Of a stretch of 64,000 nt of DNA, positions 22,101-31,986 are shown one piece after another. The stretch is taken from NCBI GenBank assembly GCA_029717555.1, contig JAMDHS010000083.1, positions 25,479 to 89,478 on the forward strand, read 5' to 3'. Below the pieces are notes generated by a model. It saw nothing but the letters and a program-made list of their open reading frames with translations. It did not search any database and was not told the DNA's origin. A program made the position numbers and the translations under genes. The stretch is from Peribolospora baueri (lineage: Eukaryota > Basidiomycota > Peribolosporomycetes > Peribolosporales > Peribolosporaceae). Each line of letters opens with the position of its first letter. Within the stretch, counting starts at the first letter, position 1.

Positions 22101-24761
22101 TTCCAGTTTCGCGTGCTCGCGTTCCGGCCGCGGTAGAAGGGGGGTAGTTGGAGAAAGGTGGTGAAGAGCTGGTGGGAAAAATTGGGGGAGAGGCGAAGGT
22201 CAGGCTGGGTCGGCGACGATGTGAGCGCCGGTGGGAGAAACGGTGGCTGCCGCACGCGTGAGCGGACGCACCTTTCCTAGACGTTCCAGGTCCCTCTCGT
22301 CCTGCGGGGTCCATCGGTCGTCTGAATACGATGAAAGAAAGCCGGCCATCGGTCACTCCGAGTCTGGCGGGAAACTTGAACAAGGCACGAAAAAACGGTC
22401 CACATCACTCACGATCGCCCCTGTTCTCCATCGGGCCCTCAGCGGCGGCCATATGTCCGACGCCGATGTTCAAACCGAGCAAGCCGGGCGTCGGGGTGCC
22501 GCTGACGATCCACCTCCTCTCGACGCGTAGTTGCTCGGCGAGCCGGACGAGGCTGGAGCGACCGCTCATGACGTTGCCCTCGTCGATGATGAGGCGTTTC
22601 CAGTGGACAAGCATCAACGGCGAGATGCGTCGCTCGGAACGGTTGGGGCAGACGCACCGGCGGACGCGGGTCGCGCCGACGTAGGGACAGCGACAGGCGC
22701 GGGGAACGCCGATCTGCGTGTCTTCGAGTCTGGGAGACATTTCAACAAGGTCAGGAAAGGAGGGAGGCACCGTGAGCGATGGAGATGCGACGCTCGCCCC
22801 TCCGCTCACCTCCCATCCGCTTCCTCCCTCCCGAGGCGGTTATGGCTGATGAGGACGACGTCCCACTCCTGCGCGAGCCTGTCGGGCGCGGGAATCTCTT
22901 GGCTCGTCTTGCCGAGTACGAGGACTCTGAGCCCGCCCTCCCCTCCATCTTCAAACGCTACATGTTTCTTAATCTCATCCCTCCACTGTATCAGCAACGT
23001 TGGAGGAACGCAAACGAGCGTGGCAGGGGAGAGGTGTATCCTGCGGGGAGAGCGCGACGCGGCTTCCCTGTGGCGGCGGGAAGGGGGAGGCGGGTAGAGG
23101 AGGTAGAAGGGTGGGTTGGAGGATAAGGCGCGACGAAGGTGCGCGCCCAGGCCGTCACTTTCTCGAAAGTTGATGGAGTCGGTTCGGACGCGGTGCACGC
23201 AGAGGTCTACGAGACTCGGGAGGCCGGCTCTCGGAGGGCCGTCCGGGCGGTGTGTGATGCCGGAGGCAAGCGGAGTCATCCCATCGGCGTCATCGCGCTC
23301 CTGCTCGAGCTCGAGCTGGTCATCCTGCACAACGACTGGAGGAGACGAATCGAGGTCGCAAAACCTGCGATCCGGCAAGTCGTCGCCGCACGGATCGCGA
23401 AACAAAGACAAGGTTTGGGAAGAGGGGAAGGTGGACAAGGAGAGGTCGGTGAAAACAATCGTGGCGCGTGGGTCGCCCGAGACTTCGGGTAGTTGGTCAC
23501 GGGTGGCGAGGATGAGGGCGAGGGAGATGCACGTCTTTCCGCAGCCCTATGAAAAGGAGGAGCGAGAGGCAGACGGTCCGTATTTTACTCTCCAGTGCAA
23601 CCACACACAAAGGCGCGTAGACATACGAAAAAGACGACGGCTCGGCTCACCATCTCCTCGCACAGGATTCCTCCTTTTCCCTCGGCGAAGCGTGCTGCCT
23701 CTCGAAAGAACTGCCGCGCGTCGAGGTCGGCGTAGAAAATCCCGGCGGAGCCGTCTCCGTACCTCATGGGGACGAGCCAGGGGTCGTTGACGAGGGTGGG
23801 CGCGAGCTCGCGTTGAAGGAGTCTCCAGAGAGAGCGCTGCGAGAATGGTGGACAAGATGTGAACAAGAAGCGCCAGTCGCATCGCGTTTCAGACGCCGGT
23901 AGGGCCAAGGCAGCGCGATGAAGGCTAGCTCACCGTCTGATATGGGTACAGACGGCTCTTCAGGCCCGGTATTCTGCCATTTCGTTGGACCATGTCGAGC
24001 ACTCGCCTGACCCGCGGCGAGGAAGCACTTTGCAAGCGCTCGTCGATTTGGGGCGAAGGGAGTTCTTGGTACATCTCTGCGAGGGAGCGGTGATCCTGCT
24101 CCTCGTCCCAGAACGGTCGAGCAGTCCCAGACCCCAACCGTCCGTGCCAAGCGTCGGCGCCGCACTCGAGCCTCTCCAGCACGGAGCCCAGCTCGGCCCT
24201 GACGCCGGCCTTGCTCTTACCCTTGGGCGATGTTCCCGTAACGGTGGCTCTGCGTGCATCAGAGGGGACAAGGTAAACGCGGAGAAGGAGGAGGGGTGGG
24301 GAGGGAGGGTGTGCGAATCGGTGTGTTAGGTGGAGGATGCCGGCTCGAACGAGGTCGTCGAGGGTGCGTAGGAAGGAGAAGGAAGTGGAAAGTGGATCCT
24401 CTCCGGAGTGGGTAGTAGTCGTATCCAACCTCTGTGAGTCTTGTGGAGGGGGCGAAGGCTTGGGCGTTGACGGTCCGGGCTCCGAGGTGTAGGTGCACGG
24501 AGGGGGAGGGAAGAGAAAGCGGGCCAAAGAGGCGGAGTCCCATGAACGCCAGGACTGAGAGGCGGGCAAGGGAGCGAGGTCTGGGGATGTGGGAGAAGAG
24601 GGCGGAAGAGAGAGACGGAGGATGCCAGCGGGGATGAGGCCGGCGAGGTGGTCGGCCATGGGGGTCGCGACAGCTGGTGTCGGCGAACGTGGCGTCTGTG
24701 CGGCAGAAAGGATCATCAAACGGACGGGCGTGGCGGTGAGAAGCACGGCGGCGGTTGTCAT
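19181..24761 (-). CDS. SNF2-family DNA-dependent ATPase with Cys-rich insert
   Basis: Chromatin or DNA-repair translocase of the SNF2 superfamily, about 1468 residues. Thirteen exons: 24761-23934, 23836-23651, 23546-22810, 22729-22413, 22321-22272, 22168-22002, 21906-21826, 21731-21660, 21568-21511, 21426-20733, 20610-20404, 20282-20155, 20062-19181. Motif I reads EEMGCGKT (Lys about 342, split by an intron after EEM). The motif between Ia and II, CVPPTLLIQW, is clear. Motif II is LIIDEGN (about 630-636), then WIVSGTPT (III). The C-terminal lobe has DDKFLIFTSQDNV, GRGLDL and RSHRIGQQRP (about 1199-1208). A C-x-C...C-x-C cluster (residues 596-611) sits just before motif II, and a long helical insert separates the lobes, as in RAD5/RAD16/SHPRH-type members. 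No RING motif is evident. The tail is acidic and Ser-rich, ending in KRRRLGFAAA, which could be a nuclear signal. Orthology to a named yeast protein is not certain. Confidence 0.85.
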
Positions 24762-25578
24762 CTAAGGCCAACCAGAAGCACACTAGGCTTATGTGTTTCC
24801 TTCTTTCTCTCCTTCCCTCCTTCCCTCCTTCCCTCCTCCACCCCTCTTTCTCTCCTCTCTTCTACTCTCCTTCCTACTATCTCTCGCTCTCCCCGTCATC
24901 TCGCCGAGTCGTGCGACTCACCGTGTTGGTGCACCGGAGGCAGGCCGAAGGAGAGTGTTGCAGTTCAGAGGGAGAAGAGGGTCCTTGCCTCTGTTTCCCT
25001 GCAACTCGATGGGTGAGATGGTGTTGACCTGCCGAGGTGGTGCTGCTCGTCGAGCTGATGCTCGGCTATCGTTGCGCTGCCCGTGGCTCGATTACGTGCA
25101 GGCGGGCGGAAGATTACGTAACGGCTCGGTTGTGCTCCCCGGGTTGCGACATCATTATTCTCCTCCCTTATGCCATCATTACGACGTTGTACTCTTCTCG
25201 TCGCAGCATTATTAATGCGCATGTAAGCACCTGATGCTGCGGCAGATGGAGTCAATATGTGCCGAGGCTAATGCTTACTTAAACCGACTTCTAAAGCGAA
25301 TGCGCATGCTCGACGACTTGGCGAGCACTGCCGAGGCCGAAGACGAGGTCGACGATGACGACGACGTCCACAACCAAGACGTCGACCACAACCACGACCA
25401 CAACCACGATCACGACGGTGGTAGTGACGACGACGACGACGACCACCATCACGGCAGCAGGGACAATTACACCCCAGCTCCGCACCCTCCAGCTCCGCCA
25501 ACCCTGACGAGACCTCGTCCCTCTCCCCATACACTCACTTCTTCTATCACGCATTCACCCCCTCCCCCACATCTCACC
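24762..25578. other. Divergent intergenic region, SNF2 gene / PSD2
   Basis: About 820 bp expected to carry both promoters. It includes a CCTTCCCT repeat tract (24809-24838). From 25234 an open frame runs in phase into PSD2 and encodes a low-complexity Asp/His/Asn stretch. I treat it as 5' leader because a pyrimidine-rich segment directly precedes the ATG at 25579. Confidence 0.5.
24809..24838. repeat. CCTTCCCT-type pyrimidine repeat
   Basis: Nearly perfect short tandem tract of C and T on the plus strand, about three and a half 8-nt units, within the divergent promoter region. Confidence 0.8.
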
Positions 25579-28500
25579 ATGCCTCCTCCTCACTCAAAAG
25601 CGCTCTCTTGGTCCGGCATCAAGAACATTGCCTGCCGCAACAGCTCGTCCCCCAACCTCCGGAACGGCGATAGGACGACCACCTCGTCTTCCGCACTTCC
25701 CTCTTCCGGCCTTCTTGCAGCCCCTTCTGCCTCCACCTCGACGTCCGCCGGCTCCACTTCCACCGCCTCGTCCACCGCCGACGCCTCCTTGCCGTCGAAC
25801 CCAAACCCGAACGAGCCTATCGCTGTCCTCCGTCTCCGTATCCTCGCTGCGCGCAACCTCGCCCCCAAGGACCGCAACGGCCTTGCCGACCCCTACGTCG
25901 TTGCTACCTTCACCGGCGTACCCGAGCAGAGCAGCGGCAGCGGCAGGAGCAGAGAGTTCAAGGCGCGCAGGTCCACTCCCCCCGTCCCTAAGGACCTCAA
26001 CCCGCGCTGGCCCGAGCATGACGCTACGTTCGACGTTCTCGTCACCCCCTCCTGGTTTGGCGCGCTTGGCCAGCGTTCCTCGGACGCTGGCCCCTCTCCC
26101 CCAAAGTCGACGAGGATAGGCACGGCCAAGCGCGTGGCCGTCAAGAGCGTCACCATGGGCCGTCGCGGCAACAAACCACGGCTCGCCCTCCAGCCCACCG
26201 CGGGCGTCGGTGATATCGACCTCGTCATGTGGGACAAGGACCGGTTTGGCAAGAACGATTACATGGGCGAGCTCAGTTTGGCTGTTGCCGATTGGTGTCC
26301 CGTCGCTGCCGGCTGGAACGACCCTCAGAACGAGGTGCGTTCGGTGTCCTGGGTTGTTTGCAAGCGCTCTTTTGTCTTCATCCGTTTTTTCAGCTTGGTT
26401 GTATGCGCCCACGCTCAAACCGATGTTTGCGCATTCTAACCTCTCCTCTCCAAAAGCCCCAATGGCACCCTCTTCTCTCGTCCCGGCGCAGCGCCAAAAT
26501 CTCCGGCGACATCCTCGTCAAGGTCGGCTTCCTCCCTCCTCCCAGCCTCTCCTCAGACACCGCCTTCGACGCAGACGCTTTGTACGCGGCGCTCACGGCG
26601 GCAAATAGCAGATTGGTCAGGAGCAGCGTCCGACATGTGCCCGCCGTGAGTTTGAGTCGGCCCTTTACGAGGCCCTTCTCCTATCTAGCTGGACTGCATG
26701 CACATCGGCTCGCTGACCCTTTTTGCTGATACCTATCCTGACGTCCCTAAAAATTTTCCAGAACCAATCCGTCGGCACCACGGGACCGTCGGAAGCGTTC
26801 ATCGATGATGGCCTCTCCTTCTCCTCTTCCTCCGACGATGACAGCGACGACGAACTCTCGTCGCCCTCCGAGTCTGAGGGCGGTCAGGAGGAAGATGATC
26901 ATCCCTTCTTCGAATATGCGGACGGCTCAAAAGTCCCCGACCCCTCTCGGCTCGCGCCTGAAGTCCAACCTACGCCAAGCGGCCCTGCGTCCGTCGCGCC
27001 TTCCAACATCTCTGGCGCATCCACGCCCACCGCTCCCACCACTTTCGGCTTTGCCGCTCTGCCCGCCGTAGCCCCCAGCAGGAAGAATCGGTTCCGACTC
27101 AGGTCCCGGTCCCAGAACACGGCCAGCGGCGACCTCAGCAGGAGTGGCCTCGAGAGCGGGACAACGACCCCTCCGAGCGCGAATGAGCTCGCGCTCGCGC
27201 TTGCCGACGCCGACGGCGGCAAGACTGGCAAGAGGATCCGGAGCAGAAGGGCTGGCAGGGAAGCGAGGGCGGAGCGGAGGCGCATCGCCAAGGAGGCCAA
27301 GAGTAGCGCCAGAAGGACGAGGAGACGGAGGCGCGAGAAGAGGGGCGAGTATGCGTTTAGCGCGGACGCTGGGAGAGAGATCCTTGGAATCGTCATGGTC
27401 GAGGTCAAGGAAGCGCAAGACCTGCCGAGATGGCGGAACAGTGAGTATGCACTACGATGATCGGAAAAGACGGCCGCCGCCGAGCCGAGTTTCCTGAACC
27501 GACAGGACACTCTCTTTCTTCACTTCGCTCTTTCACATACGTCTTCGCCCAGTGACCCGCACTGGGTTCGACATGGACCCCTTTACGATCGTCTCTTTCG
27601 GCCAGAAGGTCTTTCGCACCCGCGTTGTCCGCCACTCGCTCAACCCTGTCTGGGATGAGAAGTTGCTCTTCCACGTCCGTCGTCATGAGACCAACTTCCA
27701 GATCAAGTTTTCCATCTATGACTGGGACAAGATGTCGTCCAACGACTACGTCGGCGGCACCGAGCTCTCCGTCGCCGAACTCATCTGCGCCGCCCCCAAA
27801 CCTGACGACCGGACGGGCCTGTATGCGCCCGACGAGGATGGAAAGCACAGCATGATCGAGTTCAAGCTGCCCGTCACGCGGGTCGAGAAGGATGAGGACG
27901 TCAAGTGGGGTGACAAGCATTCGCCGACGATAACCTTCAAAGCAAAGTACACGCCATACGAGGCACTCCGCCAGCGCTTCTGGCGCCAGCTCCTGCAGCA
28001 GTACGACACCGACGACACCAACACGCTCTCTCACCTCGAACTGAGCAGTATGCTGGACTCGCTTGGGTCGACGCTGAGCAAGCTGACGATCGACAGCTTC
28101 TTCGAGCGCAACGGCAAGACCATTGACGACCAGCTCACGTTCGACGAGGCTGTGCTGTGCCTCGAGCGAGAGATCACGCGCCCCTGGAGCGAGAAGCGAT
28201 GGGCGAGCAAGGGCGCCCTCGAGAGCGGCACCGTCACCCCGAGCGCTGGCGACGAGCCGTACGCGCTCGAGGTCACCGGCCCCTCTGCGCCGGGCGAGAC
28301 CAATGTGCCGCTCCTCAAGGACCACGATTCTGCCCCCATCGTTGTCCCCGGCACGGTCCACGAACCGACAAAGGAGAGCACGGACGATTCCAAACCGGCG
28401 TTCGAGCCCATTCGCCCGGGCCCCGACCGCGCTGGTGATGATGAGTCCATCGTGGCCACCATCGCAGCTATGGGGTCGCTGTCGATGACGCCCGCCACGT

Positions 28501-30787
28501 CGTCTGTCCCTTCCTCTCGTTCCGCCCCGTCCTCGTTTCAGCCCTCCTCGTATTCGCAACAGCCTTCCTACTCTCAGCTATCCTATTCGACACCGGCGAC
28601 AACGGATGACGGCGAGGACGTCTCGGCCGAGGAGGTCCTCGCCGACGGCGAAGAAGAGAATGAGGGCGAAGAGGGCTCTCCCCCGGGCACGTCGCCGGAC
28701 GACGCGGACGCCGTCGAGCGTGTCATCCTCCTTAAGTCCTGCCCCCTCTGCCACATGCCACGGCTGAGCAAGAAGGCCGAGGTGGACATCGTGACCCACC
28801 TGGCGGTGTGCGCGAGTCAGGACTGGAGGAGGGTGGACCGGATCGTGGTGGGCAACTTTGTGACCGCCAGCCAGGCGCACCGCAAGTGGTACACCAAGAT
28901 GTTCAGCAAGATCTCGACGGGAAGCTATCAGCTCGGTGCGGTGAGTCGGTCAGGGAAGGGGGTGGGGCGCCGAGCCGAGCCGTCCCACCCCATCTCTCTC
29001 GTTTGAGGGTGACGTTTGGTCCTAACCCAACCGTCGCCTATGACCACGACGCACGTTCACAGAATTCGGCCAACATCATCGTCCAAGACCGCATGACGGG
29101 AGAGATGCTGGAGGAGAAGATGCAGGTCTACGTCCGCCTCGGCATTCGTCTGCTCTACAAGGGCGCTCACAGCAAGATGGAGGGCGCCAGGGGTGAGTCG
29201 CCGCTTTGGTTCCGGACGGATGGCGCTCTGGGGGCATTTGGGCGGCCAGGCGAGGAGGTAATGGAACTCTACTTGACGTCGCCCCGACCTCTTCTCGACC
29301 CGGGTCGATGGACGGGACAGTGCGAAGGATGCTCAAGTCCATGTCGGTCAAGCAAGGCCTCAAGTACGACTCGCCCGCGTCGGCTCGAGAGATCCCTCCG
29401 TTCATCGCCTTCCACAACCTCAATATGGATGAGGTTTTAGAGCCTGCGTCTTCCTTCAGTGAGTCCTTTTTCCGCCTCCCTCCTTCTCCCCGCGGATCGA
29501 GGCCGCGCTTGTCTTGTCGCGACGGTCTTCGTCCTCCATTGGCTCGTGACTTTGCTCCTCTTACCTCGTCCGAATGCGATGGCTCCTTCCTTCCCAGCCA
29601 CGTTTAACGAGTTTTTCTACCGCAAGCTCAAGCCCGGCGCCCGCGCACCCGACGACCCCTCAGACCCGGCCACGCTCGTCTCGGGCGCAGACTGCAGGAT
29701 GATGGCGTTTGAGAGCGTGGGCGAGGCTACGCGCATCTGGATCAAGGGACGCGAGTTCAGCGTGGGCAGGCTGCTCGGGGAGACGTACGGGAAAGAGGCG
29801 AGCAGGTTCGAGGGCGGCGGTTTGGTCATCTTCAGGTTGGCGCCTCAGGTGAGTTTCGCTTTCCTCGTCCCACTTCCATCGCGTGTCCTGGTCTTTTCGC
29901 CCTCGGCCGGTCTTGAACAGGATCCCATCCGTCTTTCGTCTCGCCGTCCCCCTTTCGCTCTGCTTTTCTATGACGCGGCTCGCATCGCGAACAGGACTAT
30001 CACCGATTCCACTCGCCCGTCGACGGCAAGGTCGGAAATTTCTCTTGGATAGAAGGACAGTACTATACCGGTGAGTGGGCGGGGACCGGACGTGGCGCTT
30101 ATACGCCTGGGTGACGTGTCCAGCTTTTCCTGACCGACGCGACCTCCTAATCCTCCGGCTCTCCGTAGTGAACCCTATGGCCATTCGATCGGCGTGAGTA
30201 GAGGTTTTCGCTTCGAACTTCTGCGTGCACCGTCTCCGCATTGCGATTAGTGTTTGGTGTTTGGTGTTTCTGCTCGCTTACTTACTGTGACCGACCTCAT
30301 TCGACGCTCGTACCTTGTCCACACAGCATCGACGTCTACGGCGAGAATGTCCGCGTGGTCGTGCCCTTCGACTCGCCCTCCTTCGGTCACGTCATGGCGG
30401 TGTGCATAGGTGCCATGATGGTTGGCTCCACGGTGCTGACGGTCAAACCGGGGGACGAGGTAAAGCGCGCGCAGGAGTTTGGATACTTTAAGTTCGGAGG
30501 CTCGACGATCGTCTTGCTCTTCGAGAGGGGCGCCGTCAAGTTTGACGATGATCTCCTGGAGAACTCCCGCGGGGCCATCGAGACGCTCGTTCGGTGAGTG
30601 GAGTCCCGTGCAGCATGTGGCGTGGCACACTTTCATATGTTCTCTTTCATCGCCGAGTCGGTCGTTCACTGACGTTTTCGCCGTCGGCTCCGTCGTTCTG
30701 CGTGACTCGCGCAGAGTGGGAATGCGTATCGGTCGCGCAACAGGGACGAACGGCGGATCAGCAAACGCGGGGAGCGCGACCGCTTGA
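25579..30787 (+). CDS. PSD2: Phosphatidylserine decarboxylase, Psd2 type, with two C2 domains and EF-hand
   Basis: Converts phosphatidylserine to phosphatidylethanolamine in endomembranes (Golgi/endosome/vacuole for class II Psd). Exons: 25579-26334, 26457-26645, 26762-27440, 27553-28940, 29063-29192, 29321-29458, 29598-29848, 29995-30070, 30169-30193, 30327-30593, 30715-30787, giving 1323 residues. Order: a Ser/Thr-rich N-terminus; C2-A ([20 protein letters not shown], with DPYVVATF); an acidic then basic linker; C2-B ([12 protein letters not shown] to [14 protein letters not shown]); an EF-hand loop [13 protein letters not shown]; a Cys pair region ([15 protein letters not shown]); then the catalytic domain with [14 protein letters not shown] and [11 protein letters not shown]. 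The self-cleavage motif is FGGST (Ser about 1270, the future pyruvoyl group), as in Psd2 rather than the LGST of mitochondrial Psd1. The earlier VGST (about 1245) is a decoy. Start chosen at 25579 (MPPPHSK) because of its leader-like upstream sequence. Confidence 0.94.
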
Positions 30788-31584
30788 GGCGCGCAACTCG
30801 TCATGTCATTGTCATGCGTCAAAGAAAACGAAACGGTCGACCTGTCGTAGACCTGTCTTCCCTAGGCTGGCTTGCTTTTCGTCGCGTCCGATCACTTCGG
30901 CCGTGCAGTTTTCGATACGGCTTTTCACCGCACTTGACACCACCATCTTCCTCGTGCCTCTGTTCTGGAACTTGAACAACTACGCGCATACCTATCATCC
31001 ATCACCTCTTCTCCGCCGCCGCGTATTCTACGACATCACGTACCTCTCTTTCGCTCTTCAACGGCCTCGCATTCAGGGGCGTCAACAACAATTCCAATAC
31101 CTACTGTACCATCTCCCGCAATCCCCGCAACTATCCATCCACCCGATCCGCACCACACCTTCTTCCCCGCGCCTGTCTCCCTCAACTTGGGACGACCTCG
31201 GCGGCGGCTCCTCGTCGTCTTCATCGTCGTCAGTCAGTCTCGGACCGGAACTTTTTGACCGGACTTTAATGTACCGCGTACTTAGGGACCAAGGACTACT
31301 ATTTTTCGTTTTGGAGAATGAAATTAGAATGAAAGAACGGATGGCGAAATCGGCCGTCGTTTCTCGTCGCTCGGTCGGTCGGTCGGTTGAGCGTGGAGTG
31401 TGGAGCGTGGATTTGCCTCCAAACTGGAGTCAGCAGATGCAGACGGTTTGCAAATGATCATCAAACGACTGCGCAAGGGTTATCTTATCTCTTCCGTCTG
31501 TCTCCCTCTCTCCCTCCCCGACTTCCGCTCTTCTCTTTGATCTGCCAACAAAGCCAGCTTCGGAGTGGCGCCTCGCCTCGTCAG

Positions 31585-31610
31585 TCCCGTTCCCGTTCCC
31601 GTTCCCGTTG
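31585..31610. repeat. (TCCCGT)4 hexanucleotide repeat
   Basis: Four tandem TCCCGT units read directly on the plus strand, in the convergent region between PSD2 and the P450 gene. Confidence 0.85.
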
Positions 31611-31840
31611 CCGATCTAGCTCGCGGATGGGATCTTTCCGGGCCTTTCCTTTCGGCCCGGCTCGGCCGGACGAAACTGGACTCGCTCTGCGTGCGAACCG
31701 GGTCCCCCTCAAATGCAAGCAAGCACAAGGATGAGCCCGAGTTTTCATGCGGGGTCATCCTGAAAATGTCCTCCGTTCGTACGAGCGGGCATTGGATGGA
31801 AGGATAGATGGATAGAGTGAGAGAGAGGGAAAACAAAAGC

Positions 31841-31869
31841 GAACCGAACCGAACCGAACCGAACCGAAA
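31841..31869. repeat. (GAACC)5 pentanucleotide repeat
   Basis: Five tandem GAACC units plus a partial sixth. It follows purine-rich GAGAGAGGG and AAAACAAAAG tracts. Confidence 0.85.
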
Positions 31870-31986
31870 ACGCAAGTCAAAAGCCTGGCCCTGACCGCGG
31901 CCCCAAGCAAAATCGCGCGCGGCCTTGCGACCGAACCCCCCCACGTCACGTCGCCCTGAAACACGGTTCCTACGGCATTTCGGCGA

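Larger units (their letters stand above)
30788..31986. other. Convergent intergenic region, PSD2 / P450
   Basis: About 1.2 kb between two stop codons on opposite strands, longer than expected for 3' UTRs alone. It holds three short tandem repeats: TCGG units at 31374-31388, TCCCGT at 31585-31610 and GAACC at 31841-31869. I found no frame that splices into a recognisable protein. Confidence 0.5.

Noticed and set aside
30420-30435. VGST in the PSD2 protein as the self-cleavage site
   Set aside because: The FGGST motif about 25 residues later, in the context [13 protein letters not shown], matches the known Psd2 processing site.
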